DNA of 64,000 nt, taken from the NCBI RefSeq assembly GCF_014899185.1, contig NZ_CP045201.1:2701001-2765000 (forward strand), in the 5' to 3' direction. This DNA is from Pseudooceanicola spongiae. Its GTDB lineage: Bacteria; Pseudomonadota; Alphaproteobacteria; Rhodobacterales; Rhodobacteraceae. The notes beneath the pieces are model-generated. The model saw only the letters and a program-made list of their open reading frames with translations. It was not told where the DNA came from and did not search any database. Below are positions 42,150 to 50,180 of the stretch, one piece after another (position 1 is the stretch's first letter; the number at the start of each line of letters is the position of its first letter). The translations under genes were made by a program, and so were the position numbers.

Positions 42150-42974
42150 GTGCCGCCCCGCCTGATCGTCCATGCGGGGTTTCACAAGACCGGCACCTCC
42201 TCGGTGCAGCAGATGCTGCGCCGGGGAAAGCGCCCGCTGCGCCCAGTCCTGCGGGCTCTGACCAAGCGCGACATGCCCGCGATGTGCGAGGCCGCCCGCG
42301 CCTATGCCCAAACCTCCAGCCCTGTCGAAATGGCTCTCTTCGCCTATGAGACCGCGCAGGTGTTCGAAGCGCTGGACCCCGCCGATGCCCGCTGCGTGCT
42401 GCTGTCGAGCGAGGATCTCTCTGGCCATATTCCGGGCCGCCGCAAGCGTCTGGGCTATCCCGCCGCGCCACGCCTGATGGCACAACTGCTTGAGACGGTC
42501 GGGGCCGTCTGGGGCGCGGCCCCCGAGGTGATCTTCTATTTCTCCACCCGCGCACCCGAGGCCTGGATGCGCAGCTGTTACGCCCAGCACCTGCGCGCCA
42601 CCCGGATGACCGACGACCTTGCCACCTATATGGACTGGCAGCGACCGCAGTCCGATCTCTCGATGCAGGTGGCGGCCATCGCGGCCGCCGTGCCCTCCGC
42701 CCGTGTCAAGGAGCACGCGCTGGAGGATACCCGCGATTTGCCGCATGGTCCCCTGACGCCTTTGCTCGATCTGGCCGGGGTGCCGCAGCACATCCGTGAC
42801 AAACTTCCGCCCCCCGCCATCGTCAACGCCGCCCTGCTCGAACCGATGCGCGAGGCGTTGCGGCTGCTGAACGCCTCGATTGCCGACAGCGAAGAGCTGA
42901 GCCGGCGCAAACAGGCGTTGATTGCCGCGGCGCATCACGGCAAAAGCCCTCCGAACGACCCCGTCACAGACTGA
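42150..42974 (+). CDS. Sulfotransferase-like protein
   Basis: 274 aa. HAGFHKTGTSSVQQML at the N terminus is the 5'-phosphosulfate-binding loop of PAPS-dependent sulfotransferases, and STRAPEAWMRSCYAQHLRA resembles the 3'-phosphate-binding Arg/Ser segment. The acceptor is unknown. The GTG start at 42150 lies 1 nt after the rimM stop, so it is translationally tied to rRNA maturation genes although no functional link is known. It is an uncommon gene at this position. Confidence 0.75.
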   Translation: MPPRLIVHAGFHKTGTSSVQQMLRRGKRPLRPVLRALTKRDMPAMCEAARAYAQTSSPVEMALFAYETAQVFEALDPADARCVLLSSEDLSGHIPGRRKRLGYPAAPRLMAQLLETVGAVWGAAPEVIFYFSTRAPEAWMRSCYAQHLRATRMTDDLATYMDWQRPQSDLSMQVAAIAAAVPSARVKEHALEDTRDLPHGPLTPLLDLAGVPQHIRDKLPPPAIVNAALLEPMREALRLLNASIADSEELSRRKQALIAAAHHGKSPPNDPVTD

Positions 42975-43017
42975 AGCGGCGCCCCAACGACCCGCCCGAG
43001 AGGAAAAGGATCCGCCC

Positions 43018-43989
43018 ATGACGTCGAAATCCCATGGCCGCAAGAGCATCACGATCAGCGCCAAACCGCGCGACCTGATGGAGGAAAACCGCCTCTCCGG
43101 TGTCTGGTCGGCGCAGGTGATCACGCTGCTGCCGCAGGCCTTTCCCGGCGTCCTTGGCGAGAGCCTGACCGGCAAGGCACTGCGCGACGGGCTCTGGCAG
43201 CTCTCCACCATCAACCTGCGCGACTATGGCCTCGGCAAGCACAACAATGTCGACGACACGCCTGCGGGCGGCGGCGCCGGCATGGTGCTGCGTGCCGATG
43301 TGATGAGCAGTGCGATCGATCAGGCGCTGGCCAACTCGAATGGCGCGCGCGCGCCGCTGATCTACCTCAGCCCACGCGGGCGGCGCTTCGACCAGCAGAT
43401 GGCGCGCAACCTGGCGCGCGCCGACGGCATGACCCTGATCTGTGGCCGCTTCGAAGGCCTGGATGAACGGGTGCTGGAGCAGTACAATGTGATGGAGGTC
43501 TCCCTCGGGGATTTCGTCATGACCGGTGGCGAGCTGGCGGCGCAGGCGATGATCGACGCCACGGTGCGGCTGCTGCCCGGCGTGCTTGGCAATGCCGAGT
43601 CCGCCGTGGAGGAGAGCTTTTCCAACGGCTTGCTGGAACATCCACAATACACCAAGCCCGCCGAGTGGCGCGAACGTGCGATCCCCGATGTGCTGATGTC
43701 GGGCCATCATGGTGAGATCGCCAAGTGGCGCCAGATGATGAGCGAGGCGATCACCCGCGCCCGCCGCCCCGATCTGTGGTCGGCCGCGCGCGCCGGCTTG
43801 CTCGACGATGCGGTGGCCAGCGTGCGCGACGCCAATGGGCTGACGGAATTCCTCAGGCGCTACGGCGAAGAGGCTGTGACCGGGCAAAGGCTGCTGAGCC
43901 TGCTTGAGCAACGCGGACACGACATCGCACTGCCGAACAATCCCTGGCAGGCGGCGGCGCAACTGTTCTGGCTGTCGACGCGGAGATAG
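43018..43989 (+). CDS. trmD: tRNA (guanine-N1-)-methyltransferase TrmD, extended
   Basis: 323 aa. The SPOUT trefoil-knot motifs are present: PAGGGAGMVLRADV, CGRFEGLDERV and SLGDFVMTGGELAA. It methylates G37 next to the anticodon and prevents frameshifting. Compared with about 250 aa in Escherichia coli, it has a 25-residue N-terminal leader and about 70 extra C-terminal residues (from RRPDLWSAARAG on). The ATG at 43018 has AGGAAAAGGA upstream, so the leader seems real. Confidence 0.95.
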   Translation: MTSKSHGRKSITISAKPRDLMEENRLSGVWSAQVITLLPQAFPGVLGESLTGKALRDGLWQLSTINLRDYGLGKHNNVDDTPAGGGAGMVLRADVMSSAIDQALANSNGARAPLIYLSPRGRRFDQQMARNLARADGMTLICGRFEGLDERVLEQYNVMEVSLGDFVMTGGELAAQAMIDATVRLLPGVLGNAESAVEESFSNGLLEHPQYTKPAEWRERAIPDVLMSGHHGEIAKWRQMMSEAITRARRPDLWSAARAGLLDDAVASVRDANGLTEFLRRYGEEAVTGQRLLSLLEQRGHDIALPNNPWQAAAQLFWLSTRR

Positions 43990-44398
43990 GCCAGAGGCGC
44001 AGGTTTGCGGCGCACGTGGCAAGGGGGCTGTCTGCCCCCTCTGGGCCTCTGGCCCATTCACCCCCGAAAGTATTTCCCGCAAGGTGAGGAAAGATACCTG
44101 CCACTGGCAGTTCCTGAGGGTGAGATGGCTGTGCGGGCTTGTGGGATTGGGCGAAATGGCCTATGACCCGCGCGTCCGGGGCCGGAATCGGCCAGCCGGA
44201 CCTGTTTGTTTTGGCCAATGCCTGAGAGCTTCTTCGCCTCGGGCGGGCGAGACGACAGTCAGACAAGAGAATGTTGACCTGATCCTCCGGCGGGCTGCCC
44301 CATGACCGATGTCATGACTGGCGGGACCCGATGAAGACGCGGAGCTCTGAGGCGCAAATGACCTTCGCGGACCAACCGTGAGCATATAGGAGAACGCG
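43990..44398. other. Long spacer between trmD and rplS
   Basis: No gene is supported. It holds a family 1 repeat copy at 44058 with a preceding GGGGGCTG-CAGACAGCCCCC-like stem near 44028, and it probably holds a separate promoter or an untranslated leader for rplS; AGGAGA lies just before rplS. Nothing tRNA-like was seen. Confidence 0.5.
44058..44092 (-). repeat. Short dispersed palindromic element, family 1 copy 8 (diverged)
   Basis: Reading leftward: CTCACCTTGCGG then GAAATACTTTCGGGGGTGAA. The left half matches the family; the CCGCCGGAGG half has diverged to TCGGGGGTG. A stem with the second-family GGGGGCAG...CCCCC layout lies beside it. Confidence 0.5.
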
Positions 44399-44776
44399 AT
44401 GAACCTGATCGCACAGATCGAAGCGGAGCAGATTGCTGCGCTGGGGAAAACCATCCCCGATTTCAAAGCCGGTGACACCATTCGCGTCGGCTTCAAAGTG
44501 ACCGAGGGCACCCGTTCGCGTGTGCAGAACTATGAAGGCGTCTGCATCAGCCGCAAGAATGGCTCTGGCATTGCCGGGTCATTCACGGTCCGCAAGATTT
44601 CCTTCGGTGAAGGCGTGGAACGTGTGTTCCCGCTGCACTCGACCAACATCGAGACCATCGAAGTTGTGCGTCGCGGCCGTGTCCGTCGCGCCAAGCTGTA
44701 CTACCTGCGCTCGCGTCGCGGCAAATCCGCACGTATCGCAGAAGTCACCAACTACAAACCCCAAGCCAAGGCATAA
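44399..44776 (+). CDS. rplS: 50S ribosomal protein L19
   Basis: 125 aa. [22 protein letters not shown], then [18 protein letters not shown] and [23 protein letters not shown] are diagnostic of L19, which sits at the 30S-50S interface. A short gap (11 nt) leads to rpmE, so the two are cotranscribed. Confidence 0.97.
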   Translation: MNLIAQIEAEQIAALGKTIPDFKAGDTIRVGFKVTEGTRSRVQNYEGVCISRKNGSGIAGSFTVRKISFGEGVERVFPLHSTNIETIEVVRRGRVRRAKLYYLRSRRGKSARIAEVTNYKPQAKA

Positions 44777-44787
44777 GGAGAGACGTC

Positions 44788-45009
44788 ATGAAAGCGGATA
44801 TCCATCCCGAATACCACATGATCGACGTCAAGATGACCGACGGCACGATCCTGAAGATGCGCTCGACCTGGGGCAAAGAGGGCGATCAGATGTCGCTCGA
44901 CATCGACCCGACCGTGCACCCGGCCTGGACCGGTGGCTCCTCGCGTCTCATGGATGCCGGCGGCCGCGTGTCGAAGTTCAAGAACAAATACGCTGGTCTG
45001 GGCTTCTGA
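44788..45009 (+). CDS. rpmE: 50S ribosomal protein L31
   Basis: 73 aa. [20 protein letters not shown] and [21 protein letters not shown] match the L31 family. The zinc-binding cysteines of type A L31 are absent, so this is a cysteine-free form that does not need zinc, which is usual in this lineage. AAGGAGA precedes the ATG. A strong terminator follows. Confidence 0.95.
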   Translation: MKADIHPEYHMIDVKMTDGTILKMRSTWGKEGDQMSLDIDPTVHPAWTGGSSRLMDAGGRVSKFKNKYAGLGF

Positions 45010-45040
45010 TCTCAGGATCACCCCTTTCCGGACAGACAGA

Positions 45041-45070
45041 AACGCCGCTCCCTTTCGGGGCGGCGTTTTT
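45041..45070 (+). terminator. Rho-independent terminator after rpmE
   Basis: AACGCCGC (45041-45048) pairs perfectly with GCGGCGTT (45060-45067), extended by inner CCC-GGG pairs, followed by TTTTT. It closes the rplS-rpmE transcript. Confidence 0.95.
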
Positions 45071-45269
45071 CGTTGGGGAGGAGGGGCGGCCGTGACTTGC
45101 TGGGCGACCTCTTCGACGAGCATCTCCGACATGCGCTTGTGAGCCCTGCATCCGCGACCGCTTGCCGCTTGCCGCTTGCGCAGCTTTGTTGAAAAACCGC
45201 GCCAACCATTGTCTTGCCCTCCGGGGGGCTTCGCTCTACCTCGGACAGAACCCCAATCCGCAGGACCCC

Positions 45270-46451
45270 ATGTTCAACATCCTCTCTATCGCGATCCTCG
45301 CCGCCTGCGTAGTGTCCGGCGCGGTGCTTTTCCTGCCGTTTCTGCGCAACCGCCCCGTTTGGCGGGCAATGGTCACGCCGCTGGCCTCGATCATCGGCTC
45401 CGGCTTCCTTGTCCTCGGGCCGATCCTGGCCGAGGGCTACGGCGCCTGGGCGCCAGTGGTCATGGCGCTGCTCTGCCTCGGCGCCTGGGCCTTCGGGTCG
45501 GCGATCCGCGAAAATATCAAGCGCATCGGCGATGATAATGATGACCGCTCGGGGTATGAGATGGTCGCCTCTGCCATGCTGGCGCTGGCCTACGTCATCT
45601 CCGTTGCCTACTATCTGAACCTGTTTGGTGCCTTCGCCGTGCAGGTTTCGCCCTGGCAGAGCCAATTTGCCGCCCGCATCGTCACCACGGCGATGTTCCT
45701 TCTCGTGCTGTTCCTCGGATACGGGCGCGGCTTCACCATGCTGGAGCGCGCCGAATATCTGACGGTCACGATCAAACTGGCGATCATCACCGGCCTGATC
45801 GTCGGGCTGGCGTGGTTCTTCTATGACGCTGGCAGCGCGGGAGAGCTGTTCGTCCCCGAGCTGCACACCGGCGGCTGGCCCGCCATCACGCTGGCCTTCG
45901 GACTGCTCGTCACCGTTCAGGGCTTCGAGACCTCGCGCTACCTTGGCAACAGCTATGACGCCAAGACGCGGATTTCGTCGATGCGACTGGCCCAGATTGT
46001 CTCGACCCTGATCTATGTCGTCTACGTCGTGCTGCTGGTCTTCGCCCACCATGTGCCCGAGGGCGAGCTGAGCGAGACCGCGATCATCGACATGATGAAG
46101 GACGTCTCGCCGATCCTGCCGGGGCTGCTGATCCTGGCGGCCCTTGCGGCGCAGTTCAGTGCCGCCGTCGCCGATACCGGTGGCTCCGGCGGTCTGCTGG
46201 TTGAGCTCTCCAAGCGGCGGCTCACCGCAAAGCAGGGGTATGCCGTGCTCTGCCTGATCGGGATCGCCCTGACCTGGACCGCAGATGTGTTTGAGATCAT
46301 CTCCTACGCCTCACGGGCCTTTGCGCTTTATTATGCTGCGCAGGCCGGGATCGCGGCGCGCCATGCGTCCGGCGCGCGGCGCTTCGCCTGGATCGCCCTT
46401 GCCGCTCTGGGCCTGGCCATTGCGATTTTCGGCCAATCGATCGAAGGCTGA
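45270..46451 (+). CDS. Multi-pass membrane protein, amino-acid-permease-like
   Basis: 393 aa with about eleven hydrophobic helices. It starts MFNILSIAILAACVVSGAV. GSGFLVLGPILAE near residue 45 and VQGFETSRYLGNSYDAKTR near residue 215 recall APC-superfamily transporters, where unwound helix 1 carries a Gly-Ser-Gly. I do not recognise a specific substrate family. The start is chosen on hydrophobicity; the ribosome site (CAGGA) is weak. It stands alone after the rpmE terminator. Confidence 0.7.
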   Translation: MFNILSIAILAACVVSGAVLFLPFLRNRPVWRAMVTPLASIIGSGFLVLGPILAEGYGAWAPVVMALLCLGAWAFGSAIRENIKRIGDDNDDRSGYEMVASAMLALAYVISVAYYLNLFGAFAVQVSPWQSQFAARIVTTAMFLLVLFLGYGRGFTMLERAEYLTVTIKLAIITGLIVGLAWFFYDAGSAGELFVPELHTGGWPAITLAFGLLVTVQGFETSRYLGNSYDAKTRISSMRLAQIVSTLIYVVYVVLLVFAHHVPEGELSETAIIDMMKDVSPILPGLLILAALAAQFSAAVADTGGSGGLLVELSKRRLTAKQGYAVLCLIGIALTWTADVFEIISYASRAFALYYAAQAGIAARHASGARRFAWIALAALGLAIAIFGQSIEG

Positions 46452-46476
46452 TCGCGCGCCAGTCCCTCACAGGCCG

Positions 46477-46500
46477 GTGCACCGCTGAACCGCGGTGCAC
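46477..46500. promoter_or_regulatory. Perfect inverted repeat before mipZ
   Basis: GTGCACCGC (46477-46485) and GCGGTGCAC (46492-46500) are perfect 9-bp arms around TGAACC. It directly abuts the phased ATACCGAC array. It has no T-run, so it may be an operator or a weak terminator of the upstream gene. Confidence 0.5.
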
Positions 46501-46530
46501 TTACCGCCCGGATACCGACGCGATACCGAC
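46501..46530 (+). repeat. Phased ATACCGAC array 2 (upstream of mipZ)
   Basis: TTACCGCC at 46501, ATACCGAC at 46512 and ATACCGAC at 46523, at exact 11-bp spacing. About 150 bp upstream of the mipZ start. Equivalent arrays lie at 18779 and 61243. Confidence 0.65.
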
Positions 46531-46680
46531 AGTGTTTTCGGGCCTTTCGGCCCCGTTGCGTCACCCTGCGGACACAGAAGCCAGCTGTCAGCAGCGCGGC
46601 GCTTTTCCGATGACAGACCCCAACATATAGTGTGCCAATCTCGGCGTGGCGGAGCGCAATTCATCCTTTGGAGAGCAAAA

Positions 46681-47490
46681 GTGGCGCATATCATTGTGGT
46701 CGGAAACGAAAAGGGCGGCGCGGGTAAATCCACAGTCTCGATGCATGTCGCCACGGCCCTCGCACGGATGGGGCATCGTGTGGCCTGCCTCGACCTCGAC
46801 CTGCGGCAACGCACCTTCGCGCGCTACGTCAGCAACCGCGTGGCCACGATGGAACACGAAAACCTCAACCTGCCCTCCCCCAGCTTTCATGAGCTGCCCG
46901 AGATTGCCCCGGATCAGCTTGCCCCCGGTGAAAACATCATGGACCGCCGTCTGGCCGAAGCCCGCGCCGAGCTTGAGCCGATTGCAGATTTCATCCTGAT
47001 CGATTGCCCTGGGTCACACACGCGCCTCAGTCAGGTGGCGCATTCCATGGCCGATACGCTGATCACGCCGCTCAATGACAGCTTCATCGACTTCGACCTG
47101 CTGGCCCGGATTGATGGCGAGGGGGAAAAGATCCTCGGCCCGTCCGTCTATTCCGAGATGGTCTGGTCGGCGCGCCAGCTGCGGGCGCGTGCTGGGCTGA
47201 CACCGATCGACTGGGTGGTGCTGCGCAACCGCCTCGGCGCGCAAGCCATGGTCAACAAACGCAAAATGGAGACCGCGATTGAAACGCTGGCTCGTCGCAT
47301 CGGCTTTCGCGTCGCCCCCGGCTTCAATGAGCGGGTGATCTTCCGCGAGCTGTTTCCCCGGGGGCTGACCCTGCTGGACCTCAAGGATACCGGGGTCACC
47401 AGCCTCAACATCTCCAATATCGCCGCGCGTCAGGAACTGCGTGATCTGATCCGCGCGCTGAAACTGCCGGGCGTTGAGGTGAACTTCTGA
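46681..47490 (+). CDS. mipZ: Division-plane positioning ATPase MipZ
   Basis: 269 aa ParA/MinD-superfamily ATPase. The start IIVVGNEKGGAGKSTVSMH has the deviant Walker A with Lys11 and Lys16, and CLDLDLRQRTFARY is specific to MipZ rather than ParA. MipZ forms a gradient from the ParB-bound poles and blocks FtsZ assembly there, placing division at midcell. The GTG start at 46681 follows GGAGAG; the long upstream frame is non-coding. A phased repeat lies in its upstream region. Confidence 0.93.
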   Translation: MAHIIVVGNEKGGAGKSTVSMHVATALARMGHRVACLDLDLRQRTFARYVSNRVATMEHENLNLPSPSFHELPEIAPDQLAPGENIMDRRLAEARAELEPIADFILIDCPGSHTRLSQVAHSMADTLITPLNDSFIDFDLLARIDGEGEKILGPSVYSEMVWSARQLRARAGLTPIDWVVLRNRLGAQAMVNKRKMETAIETLARRIGFRVAPGFNERVIFRELFPRGLTLLDLKDTGVTSLNISNIAARQELRDLIRALKLPGVEVNF

Positions 47491-47504
47491 GTGAGAGCGA
47501 AAGA

Positions 47505-48032
47505 ATGAGCGAACTTTCAAGGCCATATCAGCTGATGGCGAAGAACAACGCCTGGGCGAATGCGACGCTGCATGCCGCGATATCTGCCTTGGAGCAAGCC
47601 GCTTTCGAGGCGGAGCGTCCGGGGTTCTTCCCCTCCCTGCAGGCCACGATGCAGCATATTTACGAGGTTGATCTTTACTACCTCGACGCGCTTCAGGGCG
47701 GCGGCATCGGGCTGGCAATCTTTGACCAGAGCCCGCCCGAAACAGCCACTGACCTCGGAGCCGCACAGGCCGCAACAGACCTGCGGCTGATCCAGTTCTG
47801 TGCCGACCTCAGCGCTGAAACGCTTGGGCAGACCCGGGTGACCAAGCGCAGCAAGGGGGCATTCCACGAGACGGTCGAAGCGCTGTTGCTGCATCTGTTC
47901 CAGCACCAGATCCACCACCGTGGACAGGCGCATGTGCAGCTGCAAAGCGCCGGGATCACCCCGCCACAGCTCGACGATTTTCACCTTGAGTATGAGCGCG
48001 TGCCGACCGCTGCGGCCTATTTCGCCCCCTGA
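47505..48032 (+). CDS. DinB-family protein
   Basis: 175 aa four-helix bundle of the DinB/YfiT type. MAKNNAWANATLHAAI at the N terminus, HIYEVDLYYLDAL (first metal His) and LFQHQIHHRGQAHVQLQ (further metal His residues) are typical. Members are metal-dependent and include thiol transferases; function here is unknown. It begins 14 nt after mipZ and its stop codon directly abuts the convergent znuB stop. Confidence 0.85.
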   Translation: MSELSRPYQLMAKNNAWANATLHAAISALEQAAFEAERPGFFPSLQATMQHIYEVDLYYLDALQGGGIGLAIFDQSPPETATDLGAAQAATDLRLIQFCADLSAETLGQTRVTKRSKGAFHETVEALLLHLFQHQIHHRGQAHVQLQSAGITPPQLDDFHLEYERVPTAAAYFAP

Positions 48033-48842
48033 TCAGCGCCGCCCCAGACGCCGCCGCACCACATCCGACAGGCTGGCCGCAACGAACAGAACCGCAGCGA
48101 CACAGACGATGGACGGCCCGGTCGGCGTGTCGAAATGGAACGAGGCCTGCAAGCCACCGATCACCGAAATTGCGCCAATTCCCCCTGCAATCAATGCCAT
48201 ACGCTCAGGCGTCGAGGCAAAGGGACGCGCGGCTGCCGCCGGGATGATCAGCATCGCCGCGATCAGCAGCGCCCCGATTACCTTGATGGCCACCGCCACC
48301 ACCAGCGCCAGTGCCACCGTCAGCACCAGCTGTTCGCGTTTGGGGTCGAGCCCTGCAGCATAGGCCAGATCGGGGTTCAGCGTCGTGGTCAGCAGCGCTG
48401 ACCAGCGCCAGCGGATCAGCAGCAGCACCAACACCGCGCCGCCCCAGATCACCCCGAGATCGCCCTTGCTGACGGCAAGGATGTCGCCGAACAGATAGGC
48501 CATCAGATCGATGCGCACCCCCGACAGGAACGACACCGCGACCAGCCCGAAGGCGATCGCCGAATGTGCCAGGACCCCCAGCAGCGTGTCCATCGCATAG
48601 CCGCGCCCCGACAGCCCCGATATCGCCGCGGCCATCGCCAGAGACACCGCCAGAACCCCTGCGAAAACCGACGTCTGAAAGGTCAGCGCCAGCGCCACCC
48701 CAAGGATCGCCGCGTGGGCCGTCGCGTCTCCGAAATAGGCCATGCGCCGCCACACGACGAGGCACCCCAGAGGTGCCGCCGCGATGGCCACGCCAAGACC
48801 GGCGAGCGCCGCGCGGATCAGAAAATCATCCAGAAACATCAT
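48033..48842 (-). CDS. znuB: Zinc ABC transporter permease ZnuB
   Basis: 269 aa with eight or so membrane helices of the ABC-3 family. LGCLVVWRRMAYFGDATAHAAILGVAL and KVIGALLIAAMLIIPAAAARPFA are characteristic. It forms the inner-membrane channel for Zn(II) delivered by ZnuA. It overlaps znuC by 4 nt, giving the order zur-znuC-znuB in one operon. Confidence 0.95.
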   Translation of the reverse strand: MMFLDDFLIRAALAGLGVAIAAAPLGCLVVWRRMAYFGDATAHAAILGVALALTFQTSVFAGVLAVSLAMAAAISGLSGRGYAMDTLLGVLAHSAIAFGLVAVSFLSGVRIDLMAYLFGDILAVSKGDLGVIWGGAVLVLLLIRWRWSALLTTTLNPDLAYAAGLDPKREQLVLTVALALVVAVAIKVIGALLIAAMLIIPAAAARPFASTPERMALIAGGIGAISVIGGLQASFHFDTPTGPSIVCVAAVLFVAASLSDVVRRRLGRR

Positions 48843-49603
48843 GATGCAGCGCGGTCCTTGTCGTGCGAATGCCCATGATCATGGGCATGTTCGTGGTCAT
48901 GGCTGTGATTGTGTTCGTGCCGGTAGAGCGCCAGCGCGCCCTGCGTCCCCGTGCCGAACAGGGCGCGGTACTCCGGCGCGCTCGCCACATGCTCGGGCGC
49001 GCCTTCGCAGCAGACATGTCCGTTCAGGCAGATCACCCGGTCCGACGCCGCCATGACGACGTGCAGCTCATGGCTGACCATCAGCACCGCGCAGCCCAGC
49101 TCCCGGCGTACCGTCTCGATCTGGCGGTAAAACGCGGCAGAGCCGGGCTGATCCAGCCCCTGTGTCGCCTCGTCCAGGATCAGCAGGTCCGGTTTGCTGA
49201 GCAAGGCGCGCGCCAGCAATACCCGCTGGAACTGACCGCCGGACAGGCTCGCCATCTGCTGGCGTGACAGACACTCGGCCCCGGCGTGGTCCAGCGCCTC
49301 GGCCGCGGCAGTGTCACTGACATGCTCCGGCAGGCTGAGGAACCGGCGCACCGTCAGCGGCAGCGTCGGATCAATATGTAGTTTCTGCGGCACGTAGCCG
49401 ATCCGCAGCCCCGGCTTGCGTACCACTTGGCCTGCGCTCGGCTTCACCGCGCCGATGATGGTGCGCAGCAAGGTCGATTTTCCCGACCCGTTCGGGCCCA
49501 CGATAGTCAGAATCTCGGCGGCCCGGACCGACAGATCGACGTTTTCCAGCACGGTCTGGCCGCCAAGGCGGACCGTGGCGCGCGTCAGCTCAACAAGGTT
49601 CAT
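48839..49603 (-). CDS. znuC: Zinc ABC transporter ATPase ZnuC with His-rich tail
   Basis: 254 aa. Walker A GPNGSGKST (residues 35-43), signature LSGGQ, and Walker B LLILDEATQGLDQPG are all intact. The last 28 residues are an unusual tail with many histidines (YRHEHNHSHDHEHAHDHG and so on) that ATPase subunits usually lack; it may bind zinc on the cytoplasmic face and sense or pass on the imported ion. Overlaps zur and znuB by 4 nt each. Confidence 0.95.
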   Translation of the reverse strand: MNLVELTRATVRLGGQTVLENVDLSVRAAEILTIVGPNGSGKSTLLRTIIGAVKPSAGQVVRKPGLRIGYVPQKLHIDPTLPLTVRRFLSLPEHVSDTAAAEALDHAGAECLSRQQMASLSGGQFQRVLLARALLSKPDLLILDEATQGLDQPGSAAFYRQIETVRRELGCAVLMVSHELHVVMAASDRVICLNGHVCCEGAPEHVASAPEYRALFGTGTQGALALYRHEHNHSHDHEHAHDHGHSHDKDRAAS

Positions 49604-50082
49604 GCAGAGGCACCCTCATGGCAGTTCGGGCACAGCCCCTCGGCCTCGACCACCGCGCGTTCGATCTGAAAGCCCGCGCGCTCCGCCGATTGACCGAGCA
49701 TGCCGCGCGCCGGATCTGCCTCGGCCTCAGCCACCTTGTCGCACTTGCGGCAGATCAGGAAGGCTGGCGAATGGCTCTCGCCCGGATGGGCGCAGGCGAC
49801 GAAGGCGTTCAGCCGTTCGATCTTGTGGGCAAAGCCGTGTTTCACCAGAAAATCCAACGCCCTGTAGGCAACCGGCGGCTGCGAGCCCAGCCCCTCCTGC
49901 CGCAGAATATCAAGGATGTCATAGGCCCCGAGCGCGCGGTGCCCCTGCAGCAAGATCTCCAGCACGCGACGGCGGACCGGCGTGAACTGCAGCCCCTCAG
50001 AGCGGCAAAAGGCATCAACCGAAGCAACGCCATCGCGAATGCAGGCGGTATGATCGTGACTTTCGAATCCCGGACTGTCCAT
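49600..50082 (-). CDS. zur: Zinc uptake regulator Zur (Fur family)
   Basis: 160 aa. The winged helix includes FTPVRRRVLEILLQGHRALGAYDIL, and the metal-binding part has FVACAHPGESHSPAFLICRKCDKV and GLCPNCHEG, giving two CxxC pairs for structural zinc. It represses znu genes when zinc is sufficient. First gene of the zur-znuC-znuB operon and divergent from znuA, so one intergenic region can control both. Confidence 0.94.
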   Translation of the reverse strand: MDSPGFESHDHTACIRDGVASVDAFCRSEGLQFTPVRRRVLEILLQGHRALGAYDILDILRQEGLGSQPPVAYRALDFLVKHGFAHKIERLNAFVACAHPGESHSPAFLICRKCDKVAEAEADPARGMLGQSAERAGFQIERAVVEAEGLCPNCHEGASA

Positions 50083-50115
50083 CAGCGTTGCTCCTGCTCG
50101 TGAAATTTCACCCTT

Positions 50116-50167
50116 GATATGTTATATTATCCGCCCTATCAAGCCGCTCAGAACGTTATACTATCAC
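50116..50167. promoter_or_regulatory. Candidate Zur operators between zur and znuA
   Basis: GATATGTTATATTATC at 50116-50131 and AACGTTATACTATCAC at 50152-50167 share GTTATAYTATC in the same orientation, 34 bp apart, in an AT-rich strip between the divergent start codons. The position and AT-rich near-dyads suit Zur; the assignment is inferred. Confidence 0.6.
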
Positions 50168-50180
50168 ATTGGAGACTGGC

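Noticed and set aside
46495..46680. Longer start for mipZ
   Set aside because: The upstream in-frame residues lie over the phased repeat and hairpin and have no family likeness; the GTG at 46681 begins the ATPase exactly and follows GGAGAG.
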